Shown here piece by piece: positions 8,621 through 18,300 of a stretch of DNA of 64,000 nt (position 1 is its first letter; each line of letters begins with the position of its first letter). Where the stretch lies: NCBI RefSeq assembly GCF_035712445.1, contig NZ_DASTAT010000086.1, forward strand, positions 1 through 64,000. Direction: 5' to 3'. Below the pieces are notes generated by a model that ran no database searches, was not told the origin of the DNA, and worked only from the letters and a program-made list of their open reading frames with translations. The position numbers and the translations under genes are program-made. This DNA comes from Oligoflexus sp. GTDB lineage: Bacteria; Bdellovibrionota_B; Oligoflexia; Oligoflexales; Oligoflexaceae.

Positions 8621-9696
8621 GGGAGCTTCGCAGCCGCAGACTGGGCCGAATAGGCCCGGTTTTTCCAATTCATGGGCCGACGGAACACCCGATCATAGAC
8701 GGCCAGCATGGTGATATAACAGAAGAGTCCCAGGGAAAACGGCAGAAGGATCACACCCCATACCGAAAATCGTCCGAGATTATTCTGGATCCGGAGCAGC
8801 ACCAGCCATGTTAGAAGCAGCACGAGCCAGGGATAGGGTTCGTTCAAACGCCCTTCACCGATCGCCGCCGTTATGAAAAGCGTAATTTCGAAGGTCGAGC
8901 CCCAGTAGCTATAGCCCATGCCGGCACGAAAATTCCGACGCCAACCGCGAATGAAATCGGAAAGAGTTTCATACATGCGCACGGAAAAAACAGCTGGTCC
9001 TGTATAGACTTTCCAGCGGCCACCATCGGCCAGCACCGCCTCGGCCAAGGGAATATCCTCGACCCAGTCCGCGCGCACCCGTGTGTGACCGCCCATGCGT
9101 TCGTAAAACTTGCGTTCAAAAACCAGATACTGGCCAATGGCAAAGACCTGACCCGAACGGGCTTTGCCATAAGGATTCGTCACGGCCAAAAGAAGCGCAT
9201 GAAAGGGTCCTGTCAGACGTTCCCAGAATTTCGGATTCTGATGCTGCGGCAGGACCGTGAAACCCTGCGCCTCGCTGTTCAGCATCTCGCACATGACCCG
9301 TCTGAGTCCTGTGGTGTGATGCACGGTATCCGCATCGGTGAAGAGCAGGTACGAACCGTGCGCGGCCATGGCTCCCTGATGGCAGGCCCACTGCTTGCCG
9401 TTCCAACCCTCGGGCCTTTCCTTTCCGCGGATCAGACGGACATTATAGGTCCTGGCAATGAGGGCCGTATCATCGTCCGAGCAATCATCGACCACGATGA
9501 CTTCGTAGTGTGGATAATCGAGCCTGGTCAAGGAATCCAGCAGCGGACCGAGCACCTTCTCTTCATTGCGTGCGGGCACGATGATCGAGACAAGCGGCCA
9601 GCTGGCCGGCTGCACCATGCAGGGACGAAAGGTTCGTGGCCACATGCGATAGATCAGAAGCAGCAGGCCCAGGGCTCCAAGCAATCCAGGGATCAT
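8593..9696 (-). CDS. GT2 glycosyltransferase, CrtQ-like, last gene of the carotenoid operon
   Basis: The 367-residue protein has one N-terminal membrane segment and then a GT-A domain: VSIIVPARNEE, the EVIVVDDCSDD nucleotide-sugar site, the DADT metal-binding triad near residue 135, and a WVEDIPLAE acceptor/base region. Two or three C-terminal membrane segments follow. This architecture resembles 4,4'-diaponeurosporenoate glycosyltransferase (CrtQ) and other membrane GT2 enzymes. As the last gene of the crt operon, 12 bases after the unknown membrane protein, it probably glycosylates a hydroxylated or carboxylated carotenoid. The sugar and acceptor are unknown. AAGGG lies 8 bases before the ATG. 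Confidence 0.8.
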   Translation of the reverse strand: MIPGLLGALGLLLLIYRMWPRTFRPCMVQPASWPLVSIIVPARNEEKVLGPLLDSLTRLDYPHYEVIVVDDCSDDDTALIARTYNVRLIRGKERPEGWNGKQWACHQGAMAAHGSYLLFTDADTVHHTTGLRRVMCEMLNSEAQGFTVLPQHQNPKFWERLTGPFHALLLAVTNPYGKARSGQVFAIGQYLVFERKFYERMGGHTRVRADWVEDIPLAEAVLADGGRWKVYTGPAVFSVRMYETLSDFIRGWRRNFRAGMGYSYWGSTFEITLFITAAIGEGRLNEPYPWLVLLLTWLVLLRIQNNLGRFSVWGVILLPFSLGLFCYITMLAVYDRVFRRPMNWKNRAYSAQSAAAKLPQLGAPESP

Positions 9697-9708
9697 GCGC
9701 GCGGCCCT

Positions 9709-10314
9709 TTAAAATGGCAATTGAGCGACCGTTTCCGCGACGCCGGGATAACCTTCAAGGTACCAGTGCCACCAGGCGGCGATCATGAGCACATGACCGG
9801 CAATCGCGACGAAGTGAGCCCACATTTCCACGCGGTCCACGCCCTTGTTCAGATAGCGGTGCCAGTGCAGGGCCTCATCAATAATACTGTAAAAAAAGGA
9901 TAGAGCGGTCAGTCCTGCCGCCGCCACCGCAAAAGTTTCACTGTGCTCGTAGCAAAGACAGAGGGCCATGACGCTCGTGACAGCGGTGACCATGATCATC
10001 TGATGAACATGCTCCTCTCCGCCTTTGATATCCTCTTTGTAAAGCGTGCGATGGCCGATATCATCAATCGACAAGGCGGTCACGAACATGCCGACGCCGA
10101 TGGGAATCCACCAGACATAGCCGGGATATTGCACGCCTTGGGAATGACCAAACGCAAGAAAGGCGCTGACGCCGATCAGAAGGCTGGTGATGGTTCCAAT
10201 CCAGCAGGAATAGCGGAACCAGTCTTCGCGTTCGAAATTTCTTATCTCGCGGACATAATCCCAGGCTTCCGTCAGCCAGGGTTTGGGTTGGGCCAGAGCT
10301 TTCGTACTATTCAT
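9709..10314 (-). CDS. Unrecognised His/acid-rich polytopic membrane protein in the carotenoid operon
   Basis: The 201 residues form about five hydrophobic helices. I recognise no family. Conserved-looking polar residues sit at helix ends and faces: DDIGH near residue 85, GGEEHVH near residue 100, YEHSE near residue 122, IDEALHWHRY near residue 145, and AHFVAIAGH near residue 167. The spacing (acid plus His on successive helices) would suit a di-iron or haem site, which is inference. It overlaps crtB by 8 bases and is followed 12 bases later by the glycosyltransferase. It may therefore supply the hydroxyl or keto group that the glycosyltransferase uses. It does not match the CrtZ, CrtW or CrtG motifs. 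Confidence 0.72.
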   Translation of the reverse strand: MNSTKALAQPKPWLTEAWDYVREIRNFEREDWFRYSCWIGTITSLLIGVSAFLAFGHSQGVQYPGYVWWIPIGVGMFVTALSIDDIGHRTLYKEDIKGGEEHVHQMIMVTAVTSVMALCLCYEHSETFAVAAAGLTALSFFYSIIDEALHWHRYLNKGVDRVEMWAHFVAIAGHVLMIAAWWHWYLEGYPGVAETVAQLPF

Positions 10315-11245
10315 GCAGAGCCATCCTTTCTTCCGTACGCAGACCTAGAGTCAACTGATGCAAACGATAGGGCACGGTTTTCAGTACGCGGCCCACACCA
10401 CGGCAGGCCACGCGCACTTTTTGAGGCCAGGGTATCCATACCCGCTGATCCCACGCGTGTCCCTGACGACGCCGGACCTCGTGCCCAATAGCGGAATAAA
10501 CCTCACGGGCTATGGCCACGGCGAAGGCGCAGCGCAGCGGCAGATATTTCAGTCCGGCATCACCCGAACTGTAATAGCGATCGGCCATGCTCAGGGCCCG
10601 TTCGACAACGGCAAGGAGAGCAGGCCTATACACGGGATGCAGAATATTTGCGCCTTCCGGGATGCCCGCCTTGTCCAGCCAGGTTCGCGGCAGATAAATG
10701 CGGCCCATCGCCGCGTCCTCGGCGATATCGCGCGAGATATTGGTGAGCTGCATGGCAATTCCAAGGTCCACGGCATGCGGAAAGGCAGCCTTCGACTCGG
10801 CGTTCATCATGTAGCTCATCATCAGGCCCACCACACCGGCGACCCGATAGCAATACAGCAGAAGCTGCTCTTCCGTCTGGTACTGAACCTTGTCGAGGTC
10901 CATGGCCATGCCCTGGATCAAATCCCGCGCATGCTCATCGGGAAAAGGAACTTCGCCGCGGACCTCGCGAAAGGCCTGCATCGCAGGATGGAGTTCGCGG
11001 GGCGGCATCTCGGCAAAGCTTTCGTCTTCCAGTTCACGCAGAACGCGCTGACGCTCTTCGAAGGAAGCTGTGGCCGGCAGACCGTCCACCCGATTATCCA
11101 CATAACGGCACCAGGCATAGAGTCTCACCACGCGACTGCGAATGCTTTTGGCAAAGAGTCGCGAGGCGAAGGAAAAACTCAAAGAGCCCTTTTGCATCGA
11201 CTGCTGGCCGTAACGGGTGAGCTGGCCCTGAGCCACCGCATTCAT
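10307..11245 (-). CDS. crtB: Phytoene synthase CrtB
   Basis: The 312-residue protein has the squalene/phytoene synthase signatures. The first Asp-rich region is in YAWCRYVDNRVDG near residue 50, and the second is in MQLTNISRDIAEDAAMGRIY near residue 165. CrtB condenses two geranylgeranyl diphosphates to 15-cis-phytoene at the membrane. Its ATG overlaps the crtI stop by 4 bases (ATGA) and its own stop overlaps the next gene by 8, so it is translationally coupled on both sides. The length is typical of bacterial CrtB. Confidence 0.93.
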   Translation of the reverse strand: MNAVAQGQLTRYGQQSMQKGSLSFSFASRLFAKSIRSRVVRLYAWCRYVDNRVDGLPATASFEERQRVLRELEDESFAEMPPRELHPAMQAFREVRGEVPFPDEHARDLIQGMAMDLDKVQYQTEEQLLLYCYRVAGVVGLMMSYMMNAESKAAFPHAVDLGIAMQLTNISRDIAEDAAMGRIYLPRTWLDKAGIPEGANILHPVYRPALLAVVERALSMADRYYSSGDAGLKYLPLRCAFAVAIAREVYSAIGHEVRRRQGHAWDQRVWIPWPQKVRVACRGVGRVLKTVPYRLHQLTLGLRTEERMALHE

Positions 11246-12780
11246 GCTTCGACTCCCTGCATGGTGGGCGAGAAGGGACGGGCCACGGCGGGCACCGCGA
11301 AATCCTCTTCAATCACCGAGCAGGTGGCCTTGGCCGAACCGATCACACCGGGAATGCCGGCACCGGGATGCGTGCCCGCACCGACGAAGTACATGCCCTC
11401 GATCGCGCTGTCGCGATTGTGCACGCGGAAATAAGCGCTTTGCCGCAGGGTCGGCGTCAACGAGAACGCGGCCCCATGGAGTGCATTCAATTCCGTTTCG
11501 AAATCCTTCGGCGTGAAGAGGCGCTGCACCTGGATGCTTTCCCGAAGACCGGGCATGTAATGCTTTTCCAGATAATTCAAAATTTTATCCGCGAAGATCG
11601 GCGCCTCATCCTTCCAATCGACCGACGAGATCTTCATGTTGGGAACCGGTGCCAGCACATAGTAGCTCGCGTGTCCCGGAGGCGCGAGCGAGTCATCCGT
11701 TTCACCCGGCGCATGCACATAAAGCGAGAAGTCATCGGCCAGCTTTCCGGTTTTGAAGATATCATCCAGAAGGCCTTTGTAGCGGCGACCAAACATGATG
11801 TTGTGATGGGTCAGCTTCTCGAAGCGCTTATTGCAGCCGAAATAAATCACGAAGAGCGACATCGAAAAATCCTGCCGGCTCATGCGATCGGCTTTTTTCT
11901 GGGCGCTCGTGTTGCTGGCCAGAAGCTTATCGTAGGTGTGGAAGACATCGGCGTTGCTGACGACAAGGTCAGCGGGAATCGGCGTGCTGTCACCGACGAC
12001 CTGGACGCCGGTCACCCGGTTGTCCTTGGTCACGATCGAGGTGACGCCGCGATTCACATGCATGCGGCCGCCGATTTCTTCAAAGAGCTTCACCAGCGCC
12101 ATGACCAGCGCATGGGTTCCACCCTTGGGAAAGTGCACGCCGAATTTCTTTTCGAGCGGATGGATCAGGGTATAGATCGAGGAAATTTCAAAAGGATTGC
12201 CGCCGATCAGAAGGCTATTGAAGCTGAGCGCCTGGCGCGTCCTTTCATCTTTGATATAGCGGCTGATCGTGCTGTAAACCGGCCGATGCGCATTCAAACG
12301 CAAAAGCTGTGGCGAGACCTTGACCATATCCCAAAAGCGCAGGAAAGGCACCTGGCCGAGTTTCACGTAGCCTTCCTGATAGACGTCCTCGGCATAACGC
12401 AGAAATTCCTGATAGCCCGCGACATCATCCGGATTCCGCTTGCGCATTTCCGCGTGCAGCGCTTCCTCGTTGTTATCATAATCGAAGGTGTCGCCGTCCT
12501 CCCAGAAGAGGCGATAGAAAGGATGAATGGGAATCAGCTCGATGTAATCTTCCATTTTGCGGCCGGCGAGTTCAAAGAGCTCTTCCAGACACTGGGGCAC
12601 GGTCACCACCGTCGGGCCCGCATCGAAGCGGTAGCCCTGGTCTTCGTACATATAAGCCCGGCCACCCGGCTTGTCCCTTTGTTCGAAAAGTTCCGTCTGG
12701 AAACCGGCGGCCTGCAGACGAATGGCCGCGGCCAGCCCACCGAATCCACTGCCAATGACTATAGCTTTGCGTTTAACCAT
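11242..12780 (-). CDS. crtI: Phytoene desaturase CrtI
   Basis: The 512-residue flavoprotein begins with the dinucleotide-binding motif VIGSGFGGLAAAIRLQAAG. This is followed by KPGGRAY and the RFDAGPTVVT segment characteristic of CrtI-type desaturases. The C-terminus has the family's YFVGAGTHPGAGIPGV signature. It is expected to convert phytoene to lycopene, using FAD, in three or four desaturation steps. The number of steps cannot be read from sequence, but the lycopene cyclase in the same operon suggests lycopene. It overlaps crtE by 8 bases and crtB by 4. Confidence 0.94.
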   Translation of the reverse strand: MVKRKAIVIGSGFGGLAAAIRLQAAGFQTELFEQRDKPGGRAYMYEDQGYRFDAGPTVVTVPQCLEELFELAGRKMEDYIELIPIHPFYRLFWEDGDTFDYDNNEEALHAEMRKRNPDDVAGYQEFLRYAEDVYQEGYVKLGQVPFLRFWDMVKVSPQLLRLNAHRPVYSTISRYIKDERTRQALSFNSLLIGGNPFEISSIYTLIHPLEKKFGVHFPKGGTHALVMALVKLFEEIGGRMHVNRGVTSIVTKDNRVTGVQVVGDSTPIPADLVVSNADVFHTYDKLLASNTSAQKKADRMSRQDFSMSLFVIYFGCNKRFEKLTHHNIMFGRRYKGLLDDIFKTGKLADDFSLYVHAPGETDDSLAPPGHASYYVLAPVPNMKISSVDWKDEAPIFADKILNYLEKHYMPGLRESIQVQRLFTPKDFETELNALHGAAFSLTPTLRQSAYFRVHNRDSAIEGMYFVGAGTHPGAGIPGVIGSAKATCSVIEEDFAVPAVARPFSPTMQGVEA

Positions 12781-13843
12781 AAGCCTTTTGAATCCTTTCC
12801 TTCAATTGAGCGAGGGGGCGTAGATCGCTCCACGACATGTGAGTCGCATTTTTAAAGTCCCTGAGGGCTTGATCCATTTCGCGTTCAGCCAGAGCTTTGG
12901 CTTCATCACAGAGTTTATGGCTGTCCATCCACGCCTGCCACGCGCTGTCATCCGGCAGGGCGCGCACGGCTTCGATCAGCTGCTGCACATCGGCCTGACC
13001 GTATTCCCGGGCGACAAAGCCCCAGATGAAGGAAGGCTTCCATTGAATCAGGTCCTCCCATTTTTTTTCCGGGTCAAAGCTGCCGGCGCAGTTGCCGAGG
13101 TCGTTCATCCTTTGCAGATAGATGCCGAGCGCGTAGCCCAGATGTTCCACCGCCTTGAGTCGCGCCTGATCCGCGCCGCCTACCAAAGCGCCGAGCATCA
13201 GCGCCAGCATCACGATGGATCCGGTTTTGTAGCGCATGCATTCGTGCGAGAGAGTGTCCATCTGTGAATAGGGCACGCGATCGATCTTCACGCAAAGGTC
13301 GAGGATCTGCCCGTAATGAGCGATCTCCACCGTTTCATGATAGACCTCGTAAAGAGCGTTCCGCTGCGCCTCGCTCAGTTCCAGATTGGAAAGGATGCGC
13401 AGGGAGTAAAAATAAAGCCAGTTGCCGACGCCCAGGGCATGCGGCGTCCCGAGGATGCAATGCAGGGCCTTGCCGCTGCGGCGAACTTCGCTGCCATCCT
13501 GGATGTCATCGACGATCAAAGAACCGAGATGCAGATATTCGATGGAATCGGCGCAAATATCCAGATTATGCCGATCCTGGGCTTTGGGAAGAAGACCCTG
13601 CGCGAGTAAAAAACCAAGGTCAACCAGCTGGGAACGAAAGCTGTGGCTGGGACGCTGCCGCAGTTCCATGGCGGGCTTGAAAAGATACTCATTCAAGGCG
13701 TCCTGAACGGCAGGATGCAAAAGCCCCGCGCCGCCCGGCAGATGACCCTGACGTTCCCGATAGCCATTCGTTCCGGCTTTCATCGCTTCCAGCCGCTGCT
13801 TGTGAAGAGACAGAAATGTTTCGATCTGGCTAAGCTGTTCCAC
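12773..13843 (-). CDS. crtE: Polyprenyl (geranylgeranyl) diphosphate synthase, CrtE-like
   Basis: The 356-residue protein has the trans-prenyltransferase first Asp-rich motif DDIQD followed by GSEVRRSGKALH near residue 113, and the KTGS motif near residue 208. The second Asp-rich motif, normally DDxxD, reads NDLGN (in YLQRMNDLGN near residue 245), so one Mg-binding Asp is Asn. Position and partners indicate it supplies C20 diphosphate for CrtB. The altered second motif makes activity or chain length less certain. It overlaps crtY by 14 bases and crtI by 8. Confidence 0.82.
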   Translation of the reverse strand: MEQLSQIETFLSLHKQRLEAMKAGTNGYRERQGHLPGGAGLLHPAVQDALNEYLFKPAMELRQRPSHSFRSQLVDLGFLLAQGLLPKAQDRHNLDICADSIEYLHLGSLIVDDIQDGSEVRRSGKALHCILGTPHALGVGNWLYFYSLRILSNLELSEAQRNALYEVYHETVEIAHYGQILDLCVKIDRVPYSQMDTLSHECMRYKTGSIVMLALMLGALVGGADQARLKAVEHLGYALGIYLQRMNDLGNCAGSFDPEKKWEDLIQWKPSFIWGFVAREYGQADVQQLIEAVRALPDDSAWQAWMDSHKLCDEAKALAEREMDQALRDFKNATHMSWSDLRPLAQLKERIQKAYG

Positions 13844-15026
13844 GACCCACTCCGACTCTATGAAAGAAATGATAAAGCCCTTTGCTCACGGGAACCGGCG
13901 GCTTGCCTGATAGGATGGCCAGCTTATCCCGGGCACTGGTCTGTCCCGAATAAAAGCGAGCGACGAGACCTTCCTCGTGCTCATAGAACTTTTCAAGGAC
14001 ACGATAGCGTTCATGATCGACGCTGGCCAGAAAGAGCATATTATTGAGGCGTCGATAAAATTCATTCTGACGCCAACGCTCACTTGTGAACTGCTTCAGT
14101 TTCCGTTGCAAATCTGCGGCCAACCAGGTCGTCTCGCGAGCCAGCCATTCCGCAATCATGATGGCCTCGTAAATGGAGTAGCCAGTTGTGGCATGAAAGA
14201 GCCCCGCACGGACGCCGATTGTGGGTACGGCTCCTGTGTCCGGCAGCTCCTCGCCGTAAAGCGGAATCGGCAGAGCCCCCTGCTCACGGGCCAAGACGCG
14301 ATCAAGCTGCCAGGATTTTTGCCGGGCATAGTTGAGGATTTCAGTCTGATAGAGTTCGAAATCAATCACCGGGTTCCGGCTGTAGTGCGTGTCTTCGATC
14401 AGCAGATGGCGATCGTCCCAGGGCAGCACATACATGAAACGGAAGCCATCAGTCTGTGGCACAGTGGCATCCATGAGGATGGGATGCTTCAGTCCATGCG
14501 GCTCTTTTAATAAGAGCTGAAGGCCGACAAACTTTTGAAAGCCCGAAGTGCTCTGCGGGCCCGCCTCACCCCAGCCACGCGCATCCACCACGCAGCGGGC
14601 GCGAATCTTCGCTCCATCACGCAGCGTCACGGCTTCAGGCTCGACCTTGCTGATCCAGACCCCGCTGCGATAGCTGGGACCGAGACTTTTTTGAAGCAGC
14701 TGGATGAAGTCGCGATAGCGGAGGCTGGCATAGGGCAGATTCATGACCCGGTGTCGCTCGGGAAAATGCACTTCATAACGCGGCCAGTATCCCGATAGAA
14801 AGGGTGCCAGCCACGACTGATCAGGCGCGCGGAACACCTCGCTGCCGGTCTCACGAAGTCGTCCAGGGACAGTTTGAAACGACCAGGTCTGATCCCAATC
14901 CGCCGGCCGTCCTGCATCGAGGACGAGTATTCGCGCCGTAGGGCGTTCCCGTCGGATAAGATAGGCAGCGAGGCCGGACGCAAGGCCACAGCCAGCAAAT
15001 ACCAGATCGTAGTCAAATTCTCCCAC
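13830..15026 (-). CDS. crtY: Lycopene cyclase CrtY
   Basis: I prefer the GTG at 15026: AGGGAGAG lies 5 bases upstream, and the FAD-binding motif YDLVFAGCGLASGLAAYL follows within five residues, as is usual for CrtY. An in-frame extension to an ATG at 15110 would add 28 residues unlike the family. The 398-residue protein has DQTWSF and later segments of lycopene beta-cyclases, which cyclise the ends of lycopene to give beta-carotene. It is the first gene of the operon. The 298 bases upstream, to 15324, hold its promoter region; I see no convincing -35/-10 pair and no clear CarA/LitR-type palindrome there. Confidence 0.86.
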   Translation of the reverse strand: MGEFDYDLVFAGCGLASGLAAYLIRRERPTARILVLDAGRPADWDQTWSFQTVPGRLRETGSEVFRAPDQSWLAPFLSGYWPRYEVHFPERHRVMNLPYASLRYRDFIQLLQKSLGPSYRSGVWISKVEPEAVTLRDGAKIRARCVVDARGWGEAGPQSTSGFQKFVGLQLLLKEPHGLKHPILMDATVPQTDGFRFMYVLPWDDRHLLIEDTHYSRNPVIDFELYQTEILNYARQKSWQLDRVLAREQGALPIPLYGEELPDTGAVPTIGVRAGLFHATTGYSIYEAIMIAEWLARETTWLAADLQRKLKQFTSERWRQNEFYRRLNNMLFLASVDHERYRVLEKFYEHEEGLVARFYSGQTSARDKLAILSGKPPVPVSKGLYHFFHRVGVGRGTA

Positions 15027-15324
15027 TTCATCTCTCCCTGAGGATCGTTGACAACGGTCGTACTCCGTCATCCCACAAAATGGACCTCGAAATCTATCAT
15101 GGTTTTGCACAAGCAGACCCTGGTAAGTCTACCCAAACGCTGTCTGATTTTGCGGATATACGAATGAAACGCAGGGCCAGAGCGCCTGCAAAGTTGCACA
15201 GCTATTGAGCAGCAGGCCTCAGAAGGCGAAAAAAAAAATTTATGCGAGAGAGGAAGGACCAGCAGCAGACACCGGTTGGGGCAAGGCGTTCTGGCTAGAC
15301 AAGCCCTGCCAAGGTATGCGGACT

Positions 15325-18300
15325 TCAGCGTGATTCGGCGCTCGGGCAGATCTGCATCGCAGCCAGATAGCGACAGAATCGTTCGTAAAGGGTCGCAGGC
15401 GAGTTGGGAATAAACAGCACATCACCCTGGACGGCCGTGAGGATGTCCCCGCCGTCGGCGCTGATGCTGAGAGCCCTGGATTCCTGCAGGCCACGCTTCA
15501 AAACAATTCGATGACGGAGCGAAGCGTCCGCAAGATTGAAGGTAACAAGATCACCGGCAAAGGTGGCGACGGATAAGATGTTCTGCCGCGAATTGAGATC
15601 GGCCATGTAAGGGAAACTTTTTTCCAGCGGGAGCTGCGTGAGCTGCCCGGTACTGAACTGATAGACGATCACCGTGCTGAAGCGTGCGGCTATGGCGATG
15701 AAGTCGTCGTTCAGATCCACATGATAGATAATCTCGGGCACGGCAAAGAGCAGCTGGCTCGCATAAGCCCCGGCCTCATTCGGAGTGAGCATGAAAAGCT
15801 GTCCATCCTGCCCGGCGGAAACCACATCATGGCTCGCCCCGCGGAAGTCGATGCTTGAGACCGCTTTGCCAAACATATCCCCATTGACCTGATACGGCGA
15901 CTGCTGATGCAACTGCTGCATAAACAAAATGGTTTGCGACTTCAGATCGACGATCTCGACAAAACCCTGCGCATATCCCAAAGCCAATCGCTGACCATCC
16001 TGGGAGACAGCGAAGCTGATGATGGCGCCACGTTCCTCGATCAAGGAAGGTTCGGAACGATCCACCAGGCTTGCCTGCGTACCCGACAGGACATTCAAAC
16101 TTTGGATGCGATGCTGATCCAGCGGGAACACCAATTCATTCGCGTTCAGAAATACGCTGCACATCAGAGTATTGACAAAGGACGCGGTCGTCCTCGTGCG
16201 ACCCAGCTCCTTCAGCGAGGCGCGATCCCAAACGCGCAAGAGCTTCGCGACCTCGCCTTCTGTCCCTGATTCCTCGATGGTATAGAAACGCGACGCATCA
16301 GGCGCATACTTCGCGACCTGCACTCGCTGCGGCAGAGCGAATCGATCAATAGGCGCCGCTCTTAAATTCCAGAACTCAAGACGACCATCCATCTGATAAT
16401 TGACAAGGCGTGTCCCTTGATCAGACGCGTAGGCGTTGCGGGAACCGGATGCGATTTCCAGCAGCATCGCCCCATCCACACTCTGAACGCGTATCATCCC
16501 TTCGACCCCGGCCTCGCCCGAGGTCGTGGTCAGCACCCGGGAATCCGTCGTCCAGTAAGCCCCATCGGTGCTGATCTTTCCATTGAGAGTCGCAAATCTC
16601 AAGTCATCCCGTTCCCCTCGTGAGGGATCATGGAGCTGCTCACGCCAGTTCGGGAAGAAGGGAGCTCCATTGCTGCCTTCACCGATCGCGACGAAATGCT
16701 TCCGATCAGGCGAGGGCAAAATTTTGTCAATGTTGCCGGCAATGGACGCGAGGCGGAGCGGAGTCTCACCCAAGCGCGCATAGAAGAAACCGGCTTTGAA
16801 TTTTCGGCGATTCTCGCGGTCGGTCTGCTCGATGGATGATAGCACCAGCTCGTCTTCGCTCAAAAAGGCAGCGGCCGAAACATACTGGCCGTCCTCGCGC
16901 GTGACCGTTTCCAGAAGGGTGCCATCACGCTGATAAACGAAGGCGCTCTTGCCGGATGTTGTAACAAAGCGTTCACCGCTCGGTGAAAATGCCAAGGACA
17001 GAAGAAACTTGTCATAGGCCACCGAGGTGACGAGCGTCGGTTCCGCAGCAGCCAGATCATAAATCAGAACAACATCATCGAATCCGGCCGCCCCCAGAAA
17101 GCGATCATTGGCAGCCAGGAAAATATCAAAGACCTTGTTTTCAAAACCGTCACGGCCTGGTCTGGGTATGCGCTTCAAAATCTCGCCCGTTTCGGTCGAC
17201 CAGATCAACAGCTCCCCCGACAAAGCCCCGCTTGATATCATCCGCTTGGAATCCGCAGTGAAGGCTACGCGCTGCATGCGCCCGTTGGGATGCTCGGCTC
17301 GCCACAGCTCCTGGCCGGTGCTGCTGTCCAAGGCGATCAATGCATTCCCGGGTTCCAGCTGATTGATGATGGTGCGCGATCCGTCGGGCGTTACGCTCAC
17401 GAATCGAACCGAGGGAACCTTCTTTTCCAGATAAGGAATCTGGTTGGGGCTCATTTGATAAAGGTTCGCGTTTATAGCAGGCTCTGCTTCGCTCTGCTCA
17501 AAAGCCGTCGGCAGTTTCCGACGCCGCGTTTCGGCGGCAAGGGTCTTGGTGACAGCTCTGAGATTCTGGTTATTCTCAAAAAGAAAGGCCGTCAGCTCCA
17601 TTTCAAGTGAGAGTTCGCGCAATGTTCCGCCCTGATAGACCATAAAAGGCTGCTGCATGAGCGGCGAACGTTGACCGGCCTCATCCACGGCCTGATAGAC
17701 CAAGGTCCAATACCCTTCGCTCGGCGGAGAGATTTCAGACCCGAGAGGCTTCAGCGGACAGTCCACGGTATTCTGTGGCGCCAGCATGGATTCCTTTTGG
17801 GGCACCCAGCAGGATAGGATCTCGGTTCGGGAATTATCCTGCGTCTTGAAGCGAATCTTGGCGGTCGGTTCGATCAGGGTGAAGCCCTGCGAATCGCGCG
17901 GTAAAAAAGAGTCCGGCTCCAGGCTCAGTTGGGGCGCGGTGCTGTCGAGGCGGATATCACAGCGCAAGGTACGCGGAGGCAGGTTTTTCAGAAGATTCTG
18001 CGTTCTGATTTCCAAAGAATAGCGGCCATCCGGAAGGTCACGGAAAGGCTTCAACGAATAATCCTGCCGGGCAACCAGGGCTGCGCTCTGCGCTCGGAAT
18101 TTCAGGTCGTTATCGGTCAGCCGCAGATCGAGGGCAAAGCCATCCAGCTCGCCGGCATTCCTGAGGCTTTCGCCCAGGTCAAAATCCTGGCTCACAGCCA
18201 TGGTCGGGCACACCAGACCCAGCTCGCTGGTCTGCACATCACGCAAGGTGATCAACCGCACATCCTGGCCACGCGGGACGGTAAGGCCCTGGTTGCCTTT

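Noticed and set aside
11368..12855. 495-residue plus-strand open frame across crtI
   Set aside because: Antisense shadow of crtI, whose FAD and CrtI signatures are unambiguous.
15027..15324. CarA/CarH/LitR-type operator upstream of crtY
   Set aside because: I looked for the palindromic TGTACA-like or TGTATA-N-TACA patterns and saw none convincing.
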